Source of the DNA: Daejeonella oryzae DSM 19973 | GTDB lineage: Bacteria > Bacteroidota > Bacteroidia > Sphingobacteriales > Sphingobacteriaceae | Assembly: GCF_000422945.1 (NCBI RefSeq) | Contig: NZ_AUHA01000003.1 | Span: 676,940-740,939 of the forward strand | Direction of reading: 5' to 3' | Length of the DNA: 64,000 bases | In this document: piece after piece, positions 9,037 through 17,893 of the stretch | Layout: the number at the start of each line of letters is the position of its first letter | Numbering within the stretch: position 1 is the first letter of the stretch | The notes under the pieces: generated by a model | Databases searched by the model: none | What the model was told of the DNA's origin: nothing | The model's input: the letters and a program-made list of their open reading frames with translations, nothing else | Position numbers and translations under genes: made by a program

Positions 9037-9384
9037 CTATTTATTCACATTAAGTCCAATTGCTTTTGCAATTAAAACCATTTTATCAAGCCAGGTTTTT
9101 AATAGAAATTCTTTTCCTATCGGATAACTGATTGTTATGGTAAATTCCCGCATTGGTGTTAATTCGGAATCGGGCAAAAAATTAAACTGAAAACCAGTAG
9201 CGAAGTATTTTTCAAAGTCGTGTTCTAAAGCAACAGAAACAGCTTTTATATTACCTGAGGTCCAGTCCTTTTGTTCATATAAATTTAATAGAATTACCTC
9301 GTTAACCCCGAGCTTAAGAGCCAGGTTATCGGCAGATAAGCCTGCAGAATATGCTACATTTTTTACAATCTTACCGAAATGCAT
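9037..9384 (-). CDS. Hypothetical protein with HTH-like N-terminus
   Basis: This is a 115-residue protein. Residues 5-45 (IVKNVAYSAGLSADNLALKLGVNEVILLNLYEQKDW) have the rhythm of an XRE-type helix-turn-helix, and the following segment (SVALEHDFEKYFATGF) resembles the linker seen in small Bacteroidota HTH proteins. The C-terminal half (EFTITISYPIGKEFLLKTWLDKMVLIAKAIGL) is unrecognised. No partner gene or target site is evident. It stands alone, with its own terminator at 8957-8989. Confidence 0.55.
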   Translation of the reverse strand: MHFGKIVKNVAYSAGLSADNLALKLGVNEVILLNLYEQKDWTSGNIKAVSVALEHDFEKYFATGFQFNFLPDSELTPMREFTITISYPIGKEFLLKTWLDKMVLIAKAIGLNVNK

Positions 9385-9559
9385 TTTTCCTCTTTATTTA
9401 ATTGCTACTGTTTAACTACATTCTAATTCGTAAAAAAAGGAATAAGGTTACAAGGATTTAAAATAAACCAATAATTAAAAAATAAGATCGTCCTAGAACT
9501 GGATTAAACATCCCAAACTGTTTCAGCTGAGATTTAAAACTTCAGATTTTTAAATACTT

Positions 9560-9567
9560 TATATTTG
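9560..9567 (+). promoter_or_regulatory. -7 promoter element (TATATTTG)
   Basis: TATATTTG matches the Bacteroidota TAnnTTTG consensus and lies 16 bases upstream of the methyltransferase ATG at 9584. No clear -33 TTG was found at the usual distance. Confidence 0.45.
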
Positions 9568-9583
9568 CTGATAAAGTTTAAAA

Positions 9584-10279
9584 ATGAGTGTAAAAGATAT
9601 TTTCGGAAAATCGTTATCAGATTATTTTTTGAATCACACTCCGGTAAAATTATATCTGCATAATTCTTATGGTTCTCCCGAAGAAATGCCTGTTGATATT
9701 TTTTTCAGAGATAAAAATGAAATGCCCGACCTTGAACATTATGCTTTAGCTGAGTGTAAAGGAAAAGTACTTGATATTGGTGCCGGGGTTGGAAGCCATG
9801 CTTTAATTCTGCAGGAGAATGGTATAGAGGTAACTGCTTTAGAAATTTCTGAGATGGCTTGCAAAATCATGAAATTGCGGGGAGTTAAGCGAATACTCAA
9901 TCAGAGTATTTATTCTTTTAAGACTGAGAAATTTGACACCTTACTTATGCTTATGAACGGAATCGGGTTAACCGGAACAATTGCCGGCTTAAAAGATTTT
10001 CTCCATTCAGCTAAACAATTGTTAAATCCTGCCGGGCAATTACTTTTTGATTCGTCTGATATTTCTTATTTGTATCTGGATGATGAAATCCCCAAAAACC
10101 ACTATTTTGGTGAAATTTCATATCAATATGAATATATGAACCAAAAAGGGCCCTGGTTTAACTGGCTTTATATTGATTATCCGCTGCTTAATGAAATAGC
10201 ATCGAAGGAAGGTTGGAATACTGAATTAATTTATGAAGATGATCAGGATCAGTATCTGGTACGCTTAACCCTCAAATAA
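9584..10279 (+). CDS. Class I SAM-dependent methyltransferase
   Basis: This is a 231-residue soluble protein with a Rossmann-fold methyltransferase core. Motif I, VLDIGAGVGSHAL, is at residues 62-74; the acidic residue that binds the ribose is in VTALEISEMA; the post-motif TLLMLMNGIGLTG corresponds to motif IV. The substrate is not evident, and the protein lacks the signature of any named small-molecule or RNA methyltransferase that I recognise. It stands alone and converges with the aldose-epimerase gene. Confidence 0.8.
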   Translation: MSVKDIFGKSLSDYFLNHTPVKLYLHNSYGSPEEMPVDIFFRDKNEMPDLEHYALAECKGKVLDIGAGVGSHALILQENGIEVTALEISEMACKIMKLRGVKRILNQSIYSFKTEKFDTLLMLMNGIGLTGTIAGLKDFLHSAKQLLNPAGQLLFDSSDISYLYLDDEIPKNHYFGEISYQYEYMNQKGPWFNWLYIDYPLLNEIASKEGWNTELIYEDDQDQYLVRLTLK

Positions 10280-10295
10280 CTTAAACAAAAATGTC

Positions 10296-11165
10296 TTATA
10301 AAACGCCGATTCGATAATCTGCCTCAAATACCTGACCTGCAGCTAATACCTGTATAGCTTCCTTATTTTTCAACTCTTCACTTTTCCCCTCGGTATCCGC
10401 ACAGCCTAACCAGGGTTCCAGGCAAATAAAAGGAACATCATCTTTTGCCCATATTCCTAAATAATTAAACTGAGGGAATTTTAGATATATACTTTTAGAA
10501 TGGTTAAGGCTTTTTAAACACAGTTCTCTGGAAAGCAGATTTTTAAAAACAAGCGCATCGTTTTTAAATAATTCCCTACTGAGGAGTAATGTATTGGATT
10601 CGTTCCGAATGATCTCTGTCATGCCATTAAAAAAGCCATTTACAGAAAGTAAATGCTTTTCCAGAACTTCATCTCTTTCAAACTCCAGGTAATAATCTTC
10701 CAGTGAATCATTTTTATCAAAAGGAATTCTGAAGGCGGGGTGTGCTCCTACAGAAAAATAAATGGTCTTATTATCGCGGTTAATTACTTTATATGTGATT
10801 TTTAATTCATTATCCAAAAGGTCATAAATTACCTGAAAGGTAAATTTATAGGGATAATTCACATGCGTTTCAACAGAATCATTTAATTCAAAAACAGCAT
10901 GTGTATCTGTACAATCAATAACTTTAAATGTAGAATTACGGGCAAATCCATGTCTTTCCATTTTGAAAGGCATACCGTCAACAACTATCTGATTGTTCAA
11001 ACATCCCCCTACTACGGGAAAAAGATTAGGAGAATACCAGCCCCACACTGATGGATCGGCCTGCCATAGATGTTCAATACCTGTAGTGTTATTGTAAAAG
11101 GACGTTAGCTCAGCTCCCTGATTGCGAACAGAAACTTTTAAAAATTCATTTTCCAGGTGAATCAT
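10296..11165 (-). CDS. Aldose 1-epimerase family protein
   Basis: This 289-residue protein has the galactose-mutarotase fold sequence pattern: an N-terminal LxNEFLKVSVRNQGAELTSF, then HLWQADPSVWGWYSPNLFPVVG, the His-containing FSVGAHPAF and a late CLEPWLGCADTEG with the catalytic Glu. It resembles the LACX/YihR-like branch more than GalM proper, so it may epimerise a sugar or sugar phosphate other than galactose. No signal peptide is present. It stands alone on the minus strand. Confidence 0.85.
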   Translation of the reverse strand: MIHLENEFLKVSVRNQGAELTSFYNNTTGIEHLWQADPSVWGWYSPNLFPVVGGCLNNQIVVDGMPFKMERHGFARNSTFKVIDCTDTHAVFELNDSVETHVNYPYKFTFQVIYDLLDNELKITYKVINRDNKTIYFSVGAHPAFRIPFDKNDSLEDYYLEFERDEVLEKHLLSVNGFFNGMTEIIRNESNTLLLSRELFKNDALVFKNLLSRELCLKSLNHSKSIYLKFPQFNYLGIWAKDDVPFICLEPWLGCADTEGKSEELKNKEAIQVLAAGQVFEADYRIGVL

Positions 11166-11299
11166 AAAATTTTAATAAATAATGAAAAGTAATTCAATCC
11201 AAATAACTATTTATAATCCAGACTATCAGACGACTTCAAAACTAAAATTCAGAAGAATTTTAAGAAAGTAAATTATTTCCGTTCTTACTAAGCTAGCAA

Positions 11300-12514
11300 T
11301 TAAATAACCTTCTTTTTGTTATTAGTCAAGGGTTTTTTACGTTTAAAAGTGCCTTTTCTTTTTACTTCGGGCTGATAAGCGGGACCTTCACCAAGTTCCT
11401 CAGGCAAAGGAACTCTTTCTATTTCACGGCCAATCAGATTCTCGATATAAGAGAATTTACGCTGGTCTTTTTCATTTACAAAAGTAATTGCAGTACCGGT
11501 AGTTTCAGCTCTGGCTGTCCGTCCAATTCTATGAATGTAATCCTCCGGATCTGGCGGAACATCAAAATTTATAACAAGACTTATTCCTTCCACATCAATA
11601 CCGCGGCTCAATACATCAGTACCTATAATAACGGGCAAAGTGCGGGCTTTAAAAGCCCTTAAAATAGTTTCACGTTGTTCCTGTTCAAGGTCAGAGTGAA
11701 ACGCTTCGGCTTTAATGCCTTCTCTCTTCAGTGTGCGGTTAAGATCTTTAACAGTTTCCTTGCGGGAAGCAAAAATCAAAACGCTTCCATAATTTCCATT
11801 TTTTAAGATACCGGAAATTAAACGAATCTTTTGATTATCAAAAGTCATGTACACCTGCTGTAAAATACCAACGGCGGGTTGAGAGATGGCCAGACTTATC
11901 TGCTCGGGATTTTTTAAGATTGTATTGGCAAGTGTGCGAATTTTTGGAGGCATAGTTGCCGAAAAAAGCATGGTTTGCCTTTTAGCAGGTATATAACTGA
12001 TAATCCGAAGAATATCTTCATAAAATCCCATATCCAGCATTCTATCTGCTTCGTCTAAAACCAGATATTCTACATGACTTAATTTTATAACCCCCGAGGA
12101 AAGCTGAGCAATCAAGCGGCCGGGTGTAGCAATAATGATATCAACACCGTCCATCATGGCTCTCCTTTGCTGCTCGTAAACCATGCCGTCGCCGCCACCG
12201 TAAACTGCTATTGAACTAATTCCTGCAAAATAGGCCAGTCCTTCAACCTGTTGATCTATTTGCTGGGCAAGTTCACGGGTTGGGGCCAGAATAAGTGCTT
12301 TTGTATGTTTTTTATCTGTGGTGCTGATGTGCTGCAAAACTGGAAGCAGGTAAGAGGCCGTTTTTCCGGTACCTGTTTGTGCGCAGGCTATCAGATCTTT
12401 ATTATCCAGAATTAATGGAATGGCTTGCTCCTGTATGGGTGTGGGTTTTAAATAACCCATGCTTTGTACGCCTTCAAAAAGTTGAGGGTCGAAATTAAAA
12501 TCGTTAAATGTCAA
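11300..12514 (-). CDS. DEAD-box ATP-dependent RNA helicase (RhlE-like)
   Basis: This 404-residue RNA helicase shows every DEAD-box motif in order: Q motif PTPIQEQ at 24-30, Walker A AQTGTGKT at 45-52, PTRELAQQ, TPGR, DEADRMLDMGF, SAT, then in the second RecA domain SRGIDV and HRIGRTAR. The basic tail (KRKGTFKRKKPLTNNKKK) probably binds RNA. It fits the RhlE group involved in ribosome assembly and mRNA turnover, often cold-induced in Bacteroidota. A minus-strand TACTTTTG -7 element lies at 12546-12553. Confidence 0.93.
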   Translation of the reverse strand: MTFNDFNFDPQLFEGVQSMGYLKPTPIQEQAIPLILDNKDLIACAQTGTGKTASYLLPVLQHISTTDKKHTKALILAPTRELAQQIDQQVEGLAYFAGISSIAVYGGGDGMVYEQQRRAMMDGVDIIIATPGRLIAQLSSGVIKLSHVEYLVLDEADRMLDMGFYEDILRIISYIPAKRQTMLFSATMPPKIRTLANTILKNPEQISLAISQPAVGILQQVYMTFDNQKIRLISGILKNGNYGSVLIFASRKETVKDLNRTLKREGIKAEAFHSDLEQEQRETILRAFKARTLPVIIGTDVLSRGIDVEGISLVINFDVPPDPEDYIHRIGRTARAETTGTAITFVNEKDQRKFSYIENLIGREIERVPLPEELGEGPAYQPEVKRKGTFKRKKPLTNNKKKVI

Positions 12515-12545
12515 TGGTGCGTTGTAATAGTAAAAAATAATTCCT

Positions 12546-12553
12546 CAAAAGTA
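12546..12553 (-). promoter_or_regulatory. -7 promoter element (TACTTTTG)
   Basis: The minus strand reads TACTTTTG, an exact TAnnTTTG match, 31 bases upstream of the helicase start codon. A -33 element was not recognised. Confidence 0.5.
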
Positions 12554-12799
12554 GTCAAAATGCCCGGTATTTTATTTTACAGGAAATTGCCAATCATATA
12601 TCCTATACTTTCAACTAACCGACAAACATCTAAAAATAATAATTACCTCAGAAACTCAAAAATATTTCCGCTAAATCATTCATTTTAAACTAAAAATGAC
12701 ACTCAAACATTTAGCCATTAAAATGTTACACAGCACCTATAAGTTATGGTAAATATTGGCATTTGCTTTGAAAGCACAGTGTTACTCTACTCTACCACT
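12554..12799. other. Intergenic stretch without recognisable gene
   Basis: AT-rich DNA between the helicase promoter and the small membrane ORF. Short open frames here lack ribosome-binding sites, domains and a coding-like composition. I see no RNA gene or repeat in it. Confidence 0.4.
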
Positions 12800-12931
12800 A
12801 TGACAAAACTTTTCAACTATTCATTACTCAGGAATTATAAATTACCGGCAAGAAAAGGATTATTTAAGTATCTGGATCTTCTATTTGTTGTAGTATTTTT
12901 TCTACTATTAATAACTCAGGTATTGCGATAA
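12800..12931 (+). CDS. Possible 43-residue single-helix membrane protein
   Basis: An ATG at 12800 opens a 43-residue frame with a polar, basic N-terminal half (NYSLLRNYKLPARKGLFKY) and one hydrophobic helix (LDLLFVVVFFLLLITQVL) at the end. Small membrane proteins of this kind occur in Bacteroidota, but there is no convincing ribosome-binding site and no family that I recognise. The frame can be extended upstream to 12746. It is followed by a structured region and a terminator, which gives weak support for a transcript here. Confidence 0.3.
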   Translation: MTKLFNYSLLRNYKLPARKGLFKYLDLLFVVVFFLLLITQVLR

Positions 12932-12955
12932 TTCATTGCCTTAATTTTAAAAGTT

Positions 12956-13042
12956 TAGCATTCGTTTTGAGTCTATATTTATAGGCAGGTTGCGAATGCT
13001 ATTTTAATGTGTAGTTTTTTAAGGGCCCCTTTTGGGGCTTTT
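12956..13042 (+). ncRNA. Structured RNA candidate: 9-bp stem plus intrinsic terminator upstream of pyrG
   Basis: TAGCATTCG at 12956-12964 is perfectly complementary to CGAATGCTA at 12993-13001, enclosing a 28-base loop. Twenty bases further on, GCCCC-TTTT-GGGGC with A/G and T flanks (13021-13042) makes a strong terminator. It could be the 3' end of a small RNA, the end of a transcript of the small ORF at 12800, or a leader attenuator for pyrG. The downstream -7 element at 13131 argues against the last. Confidence 0.4.
13020..13042 (+). terminator. Intrinsic terminator about 190 bases before pyrG
   Basis: AAGGGCCCC-TTTT-GGGGCTTTT forms a nine-pair stem including two G-U pairs, with T residues at the 3' side. 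No large plus-strand gene precedes it. Confidence 0.7.
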
Positions 13043-13130
13043 AAAATTTATATTCCTTTCAATTTCAATTTCATCTTTTCCACAAATCTTTATTTTCTCA
13101 ACAAGAAGGCTCTTTCCGGAAAAATTTCCT

Positions 13131-13138
13131 ACTTTTGA
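13131..13138 (+). promoter_or_regulatory. -7 promoter element (TACTTTTG) for pyrG
   Basis: TACTTTTG is an exact TAnnTTTG match, 92 bases upstream of the pyrG ATG. It would give a leader of about 85 bases that begins after the terminator at 13020-13042. Confidence 0.5.
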
Positions 13139-13230
13139 ATCCCGAACAAACGATGTTTTTTACTGATCAAATCAGGGCTTTATAATCCTGAAAAAAAGTA
13201 AAAAATTCTAATAGAAATCCTTCAAATATC

Positions 13231-14841
13231 ATGACTAAATACATTTTTGTTACGGGCGGCGTTACCTCGTCGTTAGGAAAAGGTATTATTTCCGCTTCCC
13301 TTGCTAAATTACTTCAGGCCCGCGGTTACTCCGTAACTATTCAAAAATTTGACCCTTACATTAACATCGATCCGGGTACTTTAAATCCTTATGAACATGG
13401 TGAATGTTATGTAACTGAAGATGGTGCCGAAACAGATCTGGATCTTGGCCATTACGAACGATTTTTAAATGTTCCTACATCGCAGGCCAACAATATAACC
13501 ACCGGCCGTATTTATCAGAATGTAATTAATAAAGAGCGTGAGGGCGCTTACTTAGGAAAAACCGTTCAGGTTGTTCCGCATATTACAGATGAGATTAAAC
13601 GCAATATGCAAATATTGGGAGAAGGTAGTGAATTTGATATTGTAATTACCGAATTGGGGGGGACCGTAGGCGATATTGAATCATTGCCGTATATCGAAGC
13701 TGTTCGTCAGTTACGCTGGGAACTTGGTTCCGGAAATTCATTGGTTATCCATTTAACCCTTATTCCTTTTCTGGCCGCTGCCGGCGAATTGAAAACAAAG
13801 CCTACTCAGCACTCTGTTAAAATGTTGCTTGAATATGGTATTCAGCCCGATATTTTAGTTTGCCGTACAGAGCATCATCTTTCACAGGAAATCCGCAAAA
13901 AAATAGCATTGTTCTGCAACGTAAACATCAATGCGGTTATTGAATCTATAGATGCCTCTACCATTTATGATGTGCCTTTGTTAATGCTAAAGGAGCAGTT
14001 GGATAAAATTGTATTAACCAAACTTAAACTTCCGCTTAAAAGCGATCCGCTTCTGGATAAATGGAAAAGTTTTTTGGGCAGATTAAAAAATCCTACATCA
14101 GAAGTGAAAATCGGATTGGTTGGAAAATATGTTGAACTGCCCGATGCCTATAAATCTATAACTGAATCTTTTATTCATGCAGGTGCAAAAAATGAATGCA
14201 AGGTTATAGTTAAATGTATTCAATCTGAAAGTATTACATCAGATAATGTGGCTGAAAAATTTAAGGGACTTAACGGAGTTTTGGTTGCCCCCGGATTTGG
14301 AAGCCGCGGAATAGAAGGCAAGATCGAAGCAATTCAGTACGTACGCGAAAACGACATTCCATTTTTTGGAATCTGTCTGGGAATGCAGTGTGCGGTAGTT
14401 GAATTTGCCCGTAATGTACTCGGATTAGAAGATGCTCAAAGTACAGAAATGGACGAAAATGCAAAGAATCCGGTTATATCTATGATGGAAGATCAGAAGA
14501 AAATTAAAAATAAGGGCGGAACTATGCGCTTGGGAGCTTATAGCTGCGATTTAAAAAAGGGAAGTAAAGCGGCCGCCATTTATGGAAAAAGTCATATTTC
14601 AGAACGGCATCGTCACCGTTACGAATTCAACAACAGCTATTTAGAGCAATTTGAAAATGCCGGCATGATGGCATCAGGCATCAATCCTGAGAACAACTTG
14701 GTGGAAATTATTGAACTTAAAAACCATGCGTTTTTTGTTGCTGGCCAATTCCATCCGGAATTAAAATCAACAGTTGATAATCCGCATCCACTTTTTGTTA
14801 ACTTTGTCGCCGCTTCTTTAACCCACTCAAAAAAGAAGTAA
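13231..14841 (+). CDS. pyrG: CTP synthase
   Basis: This 536-residue glutamine-dependent enzyme aminates UTP to CTP, the last step of pyrimidine nucleotide synthesis. The N-terminal synthase half begins [18 protein letters not shown] with the P-loop-like SSLGKG, and holds [10 protein letters not shown] and GGTVGDIES. The C-terminal class I glutamine amidotransferase half has the oxyanion loop PGFGSRG, the nucleophile Cys in GICLGMQ, and the catalytic His and Glu in QFHPELKS. The length is normal. It is 30 bases from yidC and very probably co-transcribed with it, an arrangement seen in other Bacteroidota. Confidence 0.98.
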   Translation: MTKYIFVTGGVTSSLGKGIISASLAKLLQARGYSVTIQKFDPYINIDPGTLNPYEHGECYVTEDGAETDLDLGHYERFLNVPTSQANNITTGRIYQNVINKEREGAYLGKTVQVVPHITDEIKRNMQILGEGSEFDIVITELGGTVGDIESLPYIEAVRQLRWELGSGNSLVIHLTLIPFLAAAGELKTKPTQHSVKMLLEYGIQPDILVCRTEHHLSQEIRKKIALFCNVNINAVIESIDASTIYDVPLLMLKEQLDKIVLTKLKLPLKSDPLLDKWKSFLGRLKNPTSEVKIGLVGKYVELPDAYKSITESFIHAGAKNECKVIVKCIQSESITSDNVAEKFKGLNGVLVAPGFGSRGIEGKIEAIQYVRENDIPFFGICLGMQCAVVEFARNVLGLEDAQSTEMDENAKNPVISMMEDQKKIKNKGGTMRLGAYSCDLKKGSKAAAIYGKSHISERHRHRYEFNNSYLEQFENAGMMASGINPENNLVEIIELKNHAFFVAGQFHPELKSTVDNPHPLFVNFVAASLTHSKKK

Positions 14842-14871
14842 TTGCATTTAAAGCAATACGATTTATAAAAA

Positions 14872-16728
14872 ATGGATAGAAATACGTTTACAGGCCTCTT
14901 CCTGATCCTGATTATTCTGGTAGGATCAACCTACTTTTTACAACCCTCAAAGCAGGAAATAAGCAGGGAAAAATTAGTTCAGGATTCAATAAACAATGCC
15001 GGAAGCACCAAAAAACCGGTTAAAACTTTAGCAGCTGATACTGCTGTTGTTGCGAAAACAATAACTGTTGACTCTGCATTATTAGCCGGGCCTTTCGGAT
15101 CCGCCAGAACTGGAAACAATCAGCCGGTAGTTTTAGAAAACGAACTGATTAAAGTTAACATCAGCCCTAAAGGCGGAAAAATAGCATCGGTTGAATTAAA
15201 AAGCTTCAAAACTTTTGATCAAAAACCGGTAATTCTTTTTGAAGGCGAAGCCAATAAATTTGGTTTACTATTTGGCTCTGCAGGAAAAAATATAAATACC
15301 AACGAGTTGTATTTTACTTCAACAGCTCCTTCCCTTTCGGTTGCCAAAGTTGATTCGGGCTCATTAACCATGCGCTTGAATTACGGTCCTGAAAAATACA
15401 TCGATTATGTATATTCTTTAAAGGGCGACAGTTATAATGTTGGCTTAAGCATCCTCACTAAAGGGATGCAGGATGTAATTATTTCTGATCAGCAAAATAT
15501 TACGCTAAACTGGGAAACTATCCTTAAACAGAAAGAAAAGGATATGGCCATCGAACAGCGCACTTCATCAGCTTATTACAAGATGGTTGATGGCGATGTG
15601 GATCATCTTAGTGTTACAGAATCTGAGTCTAAAGAAATTAAAGAAGGCAAAATTCAGTGGATCTCGTTTAAGCAGCATTTCTTCTCAAACGTGCTGATAG
15701 CCAAAAAAGGATTCAGTAATGGTTTACTAGCCATTAATACTTCTACAGAAAAAGACGTAGTAAAAGGTTTTAGAGCAAATATGCAGATTCCGTTTACGGA
15801 TCAGGATTTGAATTTCCCAATGGAATTTTATTTCGGACCGAATAAAATCAGCACTTTAGAAGCCGTAGGTTATGATGTTGAGAAACAAATAGATTTAGGA
15901 TACTGGCCATTAAAATACATTAACCGCTGGGTGGTACTTCCGGTATTTAACTTTCTGGAAGGTTTTGGATGGGGTTATGGATTAATTATTCTGGTGTTAA
16001 CCATTTTACTTAAAACCGTTTTATTACCGCTTACATACAAGTCATATCTTTCGATGGCTAAAATGAAGGTTTTAAAACCCGAAATGGATGAAATCAAGGC
16101 TAAAGTTGGTGATGATAATCCTACACTTTTACAGCAGGAATATTTAAAACTGTACAAAAAAGCAGGTGTAAATCCACTGGGAGGATGTTTACCCATGTTG
16201 CTTCAATTGCCCATTATTATGGCATTCTTCTTTTTCTTCCCTAACTTATTTGAGTTACGTCAGGAGAGTTTCTTATGGATGAATGACCTTTCAACGTATG
16301 ATGCATTTTTTAATCTTGGTTTTACACTTCCGTTTCTTGGAAACCACATCAGTTTAATGTGTATTCTGATGACGATCTCTACCCTGATTTATACATACTT
16401 TAATAACCAGGTTTCCGGAGCTACTGGTCAGATGAAATATATCGGTTACATCACTCCTATTATTTTCTTCGGGGTATTAAACAGCTATCCATCCGGATTA
16501 AACTATTATTATTTCCTGGCTAACATGCTTACATTCCTGCAGCAATATCTAATCCGTCAGTTTGTAAATGACGAAAAGATTCATGCCCGCATTCAGGAAA
16601 ACAAGAAAAAACCGGTTTCAGATAAAAAGAAATCAGGTTTCCAAAAGCGTATGGAAGATTATATGCAAAACCAGCAAAAAACTAAAAATGAAATTGCCCC
16701 TGTAAAGCCAGGCGGCAAGAAAAAATAA
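14872..16728 (+). CDS. yidC: Membrane protein insertase YidC
   Basis: This 618-residue inner-membrane insertase and chaperone places proteins in the membrane alone or with SecYEG. An N-terminal helix (TFTGLFLILIILVGSTYFL) is followed by the large periplasmic beta domain (about residues 90-340), then the conserved core: WGYGLIILVLTILLKTVLLPLTYKSY with the hydrophilic-groove Arg position occupied by Lys, as in many Bacteroidota, NPLGGCLPMLLQLPI, and the later helices. The basic tail (KKPVSDKKKSGFQKR and PGGKKK) probably contacts ribosomes. It follows pyrG and ends in a strong terminator. Confidence 0.96.
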   Translation: MDRNTFTGLFLILIILVGSTYFLQPSKQEISREKLVQDSINNAGSTKKPVKTLAADTAVVAKTITVDSALLAGPFGSARTGNNQPVVLENELIKVNISPKGGKIASVELKSFKTFDQKPVILFEGEANKFGLLFGSAGKNINTNELYFTSTAPSLSVAKVDSGSLTMRLNYGPEKYIDYVYSLKGDSYNVGLSILTKGMQDVIISDQQNITLNWETILKQKEKDMAIEQRTSSAYYKMVDGDVDHLSVTESESKEIKEGKIQWISFKQHFFSNVLIAKKGFSNGLLAINTSTEKDVVKGFRANMQIPFTDQDLNFPMEFYFGPNKISTLEAVGYDVEKQIDLGYWPLKYINRWVVLPVFNFLEGFGWGYGLIILVLTILLKTVLLPLTYKSYLSMAKMKVLKPEMDEIKAKVGDDNPTLLQQEYLKLYKKAGVNPLGGCLPMLLQLPIIMAFFFFFPNLFELRQESFLWMNDLSTYDAFFNLGFTLPFLGNHISLMCILMTISTLIYTYFNNQVSGATGQMKYIGYITPIIFFGVLNSYPSGLNYYYFLANMLTFLQQYLIRQFVNDEKIHARIQENKKKPVSDKKKSGFQKRMEDYMQNQQKTKNEIAPVKPGGKKK

Positions 16729-16748
16729 AAGTCAAACCATTTTTTTTA

Positions 16749-16780
16749 AAAGCGACTCTTAGCGAGTCGCTTTTTTTTTG
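16749..16780 (+). terminator. Intrinsic terminator after yidC
   Basis: AGCGACTC-TTA-GCGAGTCGCT forms a stem followed by nine T, 22 bases after the yidC stop codon. It ends the pyrG-yidC transcript. Confidence 0.92.
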
Positions 16781-16871
16781 CGGGAAACTTTTTAAAAATT
16801 ACAAAACCTCACTAAATGTTCCCAAAAAAATAAATTGAACTTTAAATTTCTATTTTCGTTCAGTTTTAAGG

Positions 16872-17825
16872 ATGAATAAACAGCGGCGAAAATTTTTACA
16901 GCAGGGAATTATAGGTGCAGTAGCCGGAATTGCAGCTCCGCTGCTCAGTTCAGCAACTTTACCTACTGCGGATAAAAAAAGGGTTCTTCGCATAGCTCAT
17001 ATCACTGATGTTCATATTAAAAATGACCCGGTTGCAGAAACCGGCTTAAGAAATCTTTTCAGAGAAATCAATTCACTCGTTGATGCTGCCGACTTTATAA
17101 TTAATACCGGAGATACTGTATATGAAGCAAACAGAAAAACAGATTCGTATGTGGCCTCGTGCTGGCAAAGCTGGAATAAAATCAATCAGCTCGAAAATAA
17201 ACTCCCTGTTTTCAGCGTAATCGGCAATCATGATAACTGGTATGCTCCCGAAGGAATGGTTGAGAAATTCAGATCCAGCCCTGATTACCGTAAAAACTGG
17301 GTTATTTCCCAATTAAATCTCCCCTCCAGATATTATCATTTCAAACAAAAAAACTGGCACTTTATAGCTTTAGACAGTATTGGTGATATTAATTATGAAC
17401 TGGATAAAAGACAGTTAAACTGGTTAAGAGAAACGCTTAAAAGTATTAAAAAATCTGAACCAGTTTGTATACTTAGCCATGTACCCATTTTATCTGTAGC
17501 ATCTTTAATGTATATGATGGAAAGCAGAGAATCACCCGAAGAGTACAAATTCCCGGCTTCTGAAATGCATCGCGACAGCCTGATTTTAAAGAATCTATTT
17601 TTTGAACACCCGAATGTTCGCCTGGCCCTTAGCGGTCATACCCATTATGCTGATTCTGTTAAGTTTCAGAATGTAACCTATCTGTGCAATGGTGCCGCTT
17701 CCGGAAACTGGTGGAAAGGTTCGTTAAATAATTTTGCTCCCGCATATGCGCTCATAGATCTGTTTGAAGATGGTAGTATGGAATCAAACCTGATTGAATA
17801 CGACTGGAGAAAAGACGGTTTGTAA
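16872..17825 (+). CDS. Tat-exported metallophosphoesterase
   Basis: This is a 317-residue calcineurin-like phosphoesterase. The N-terminus RRKFLQQGIIGAVAGIAAPLL is a twin-arginine signal, so the protein is probably exported folded. The metal-binding motifs are all present in order: TDVHIK, NTGDTVYE, GNHDNW, LSHVP and SGHTHYAD. The substrate (phosphomonoester, diester or nucleotide) is unknown. It starts after the yidC terminator and is separated by 68 bases from the S9 peptidase gene; whether they share a transcript is unclear. Confidence 0.85.
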   Translation: MNKQRRKFLQQGIIGAVAGIAAPLLSSATLPTADKKRVLRIAHITDVHIKNDPVAETGLRNLFREINSLVDAADFIINTGDTVYEANRKTDSYVASCWQSWNKINQLENKLPVFSVIGNHDNWYAPEGMVEKFRSSPDYRKNWVISQLNLPSRYYHFKQKNWHFIALDSIGDINYELDKRQLNWLRETLKSIKKSEPVCILSHVPILSVASLMYMMESRESPEEYKFPASEMHRDSLILKNLFFEHPNVRLALSGHTHYADSVKFQNVTYLCNGAASGNWWKGSLNNFAPAYALIDLFEDGSMESNLIEYDWRKDGL

Positions 17826-17893
17826 TAATCCTGCTTTAATTTTTATATCCTGCTATTATTTAAGCATCTTTAAATCCACAAAATGCTTAAAAT

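Noticed and set aside
12464..12688. 74-codon plus-strand frame near the helicase start
   Set aside because: It overlaps the helicase start region antisense and contains the helicase promoter element; no coding signs.
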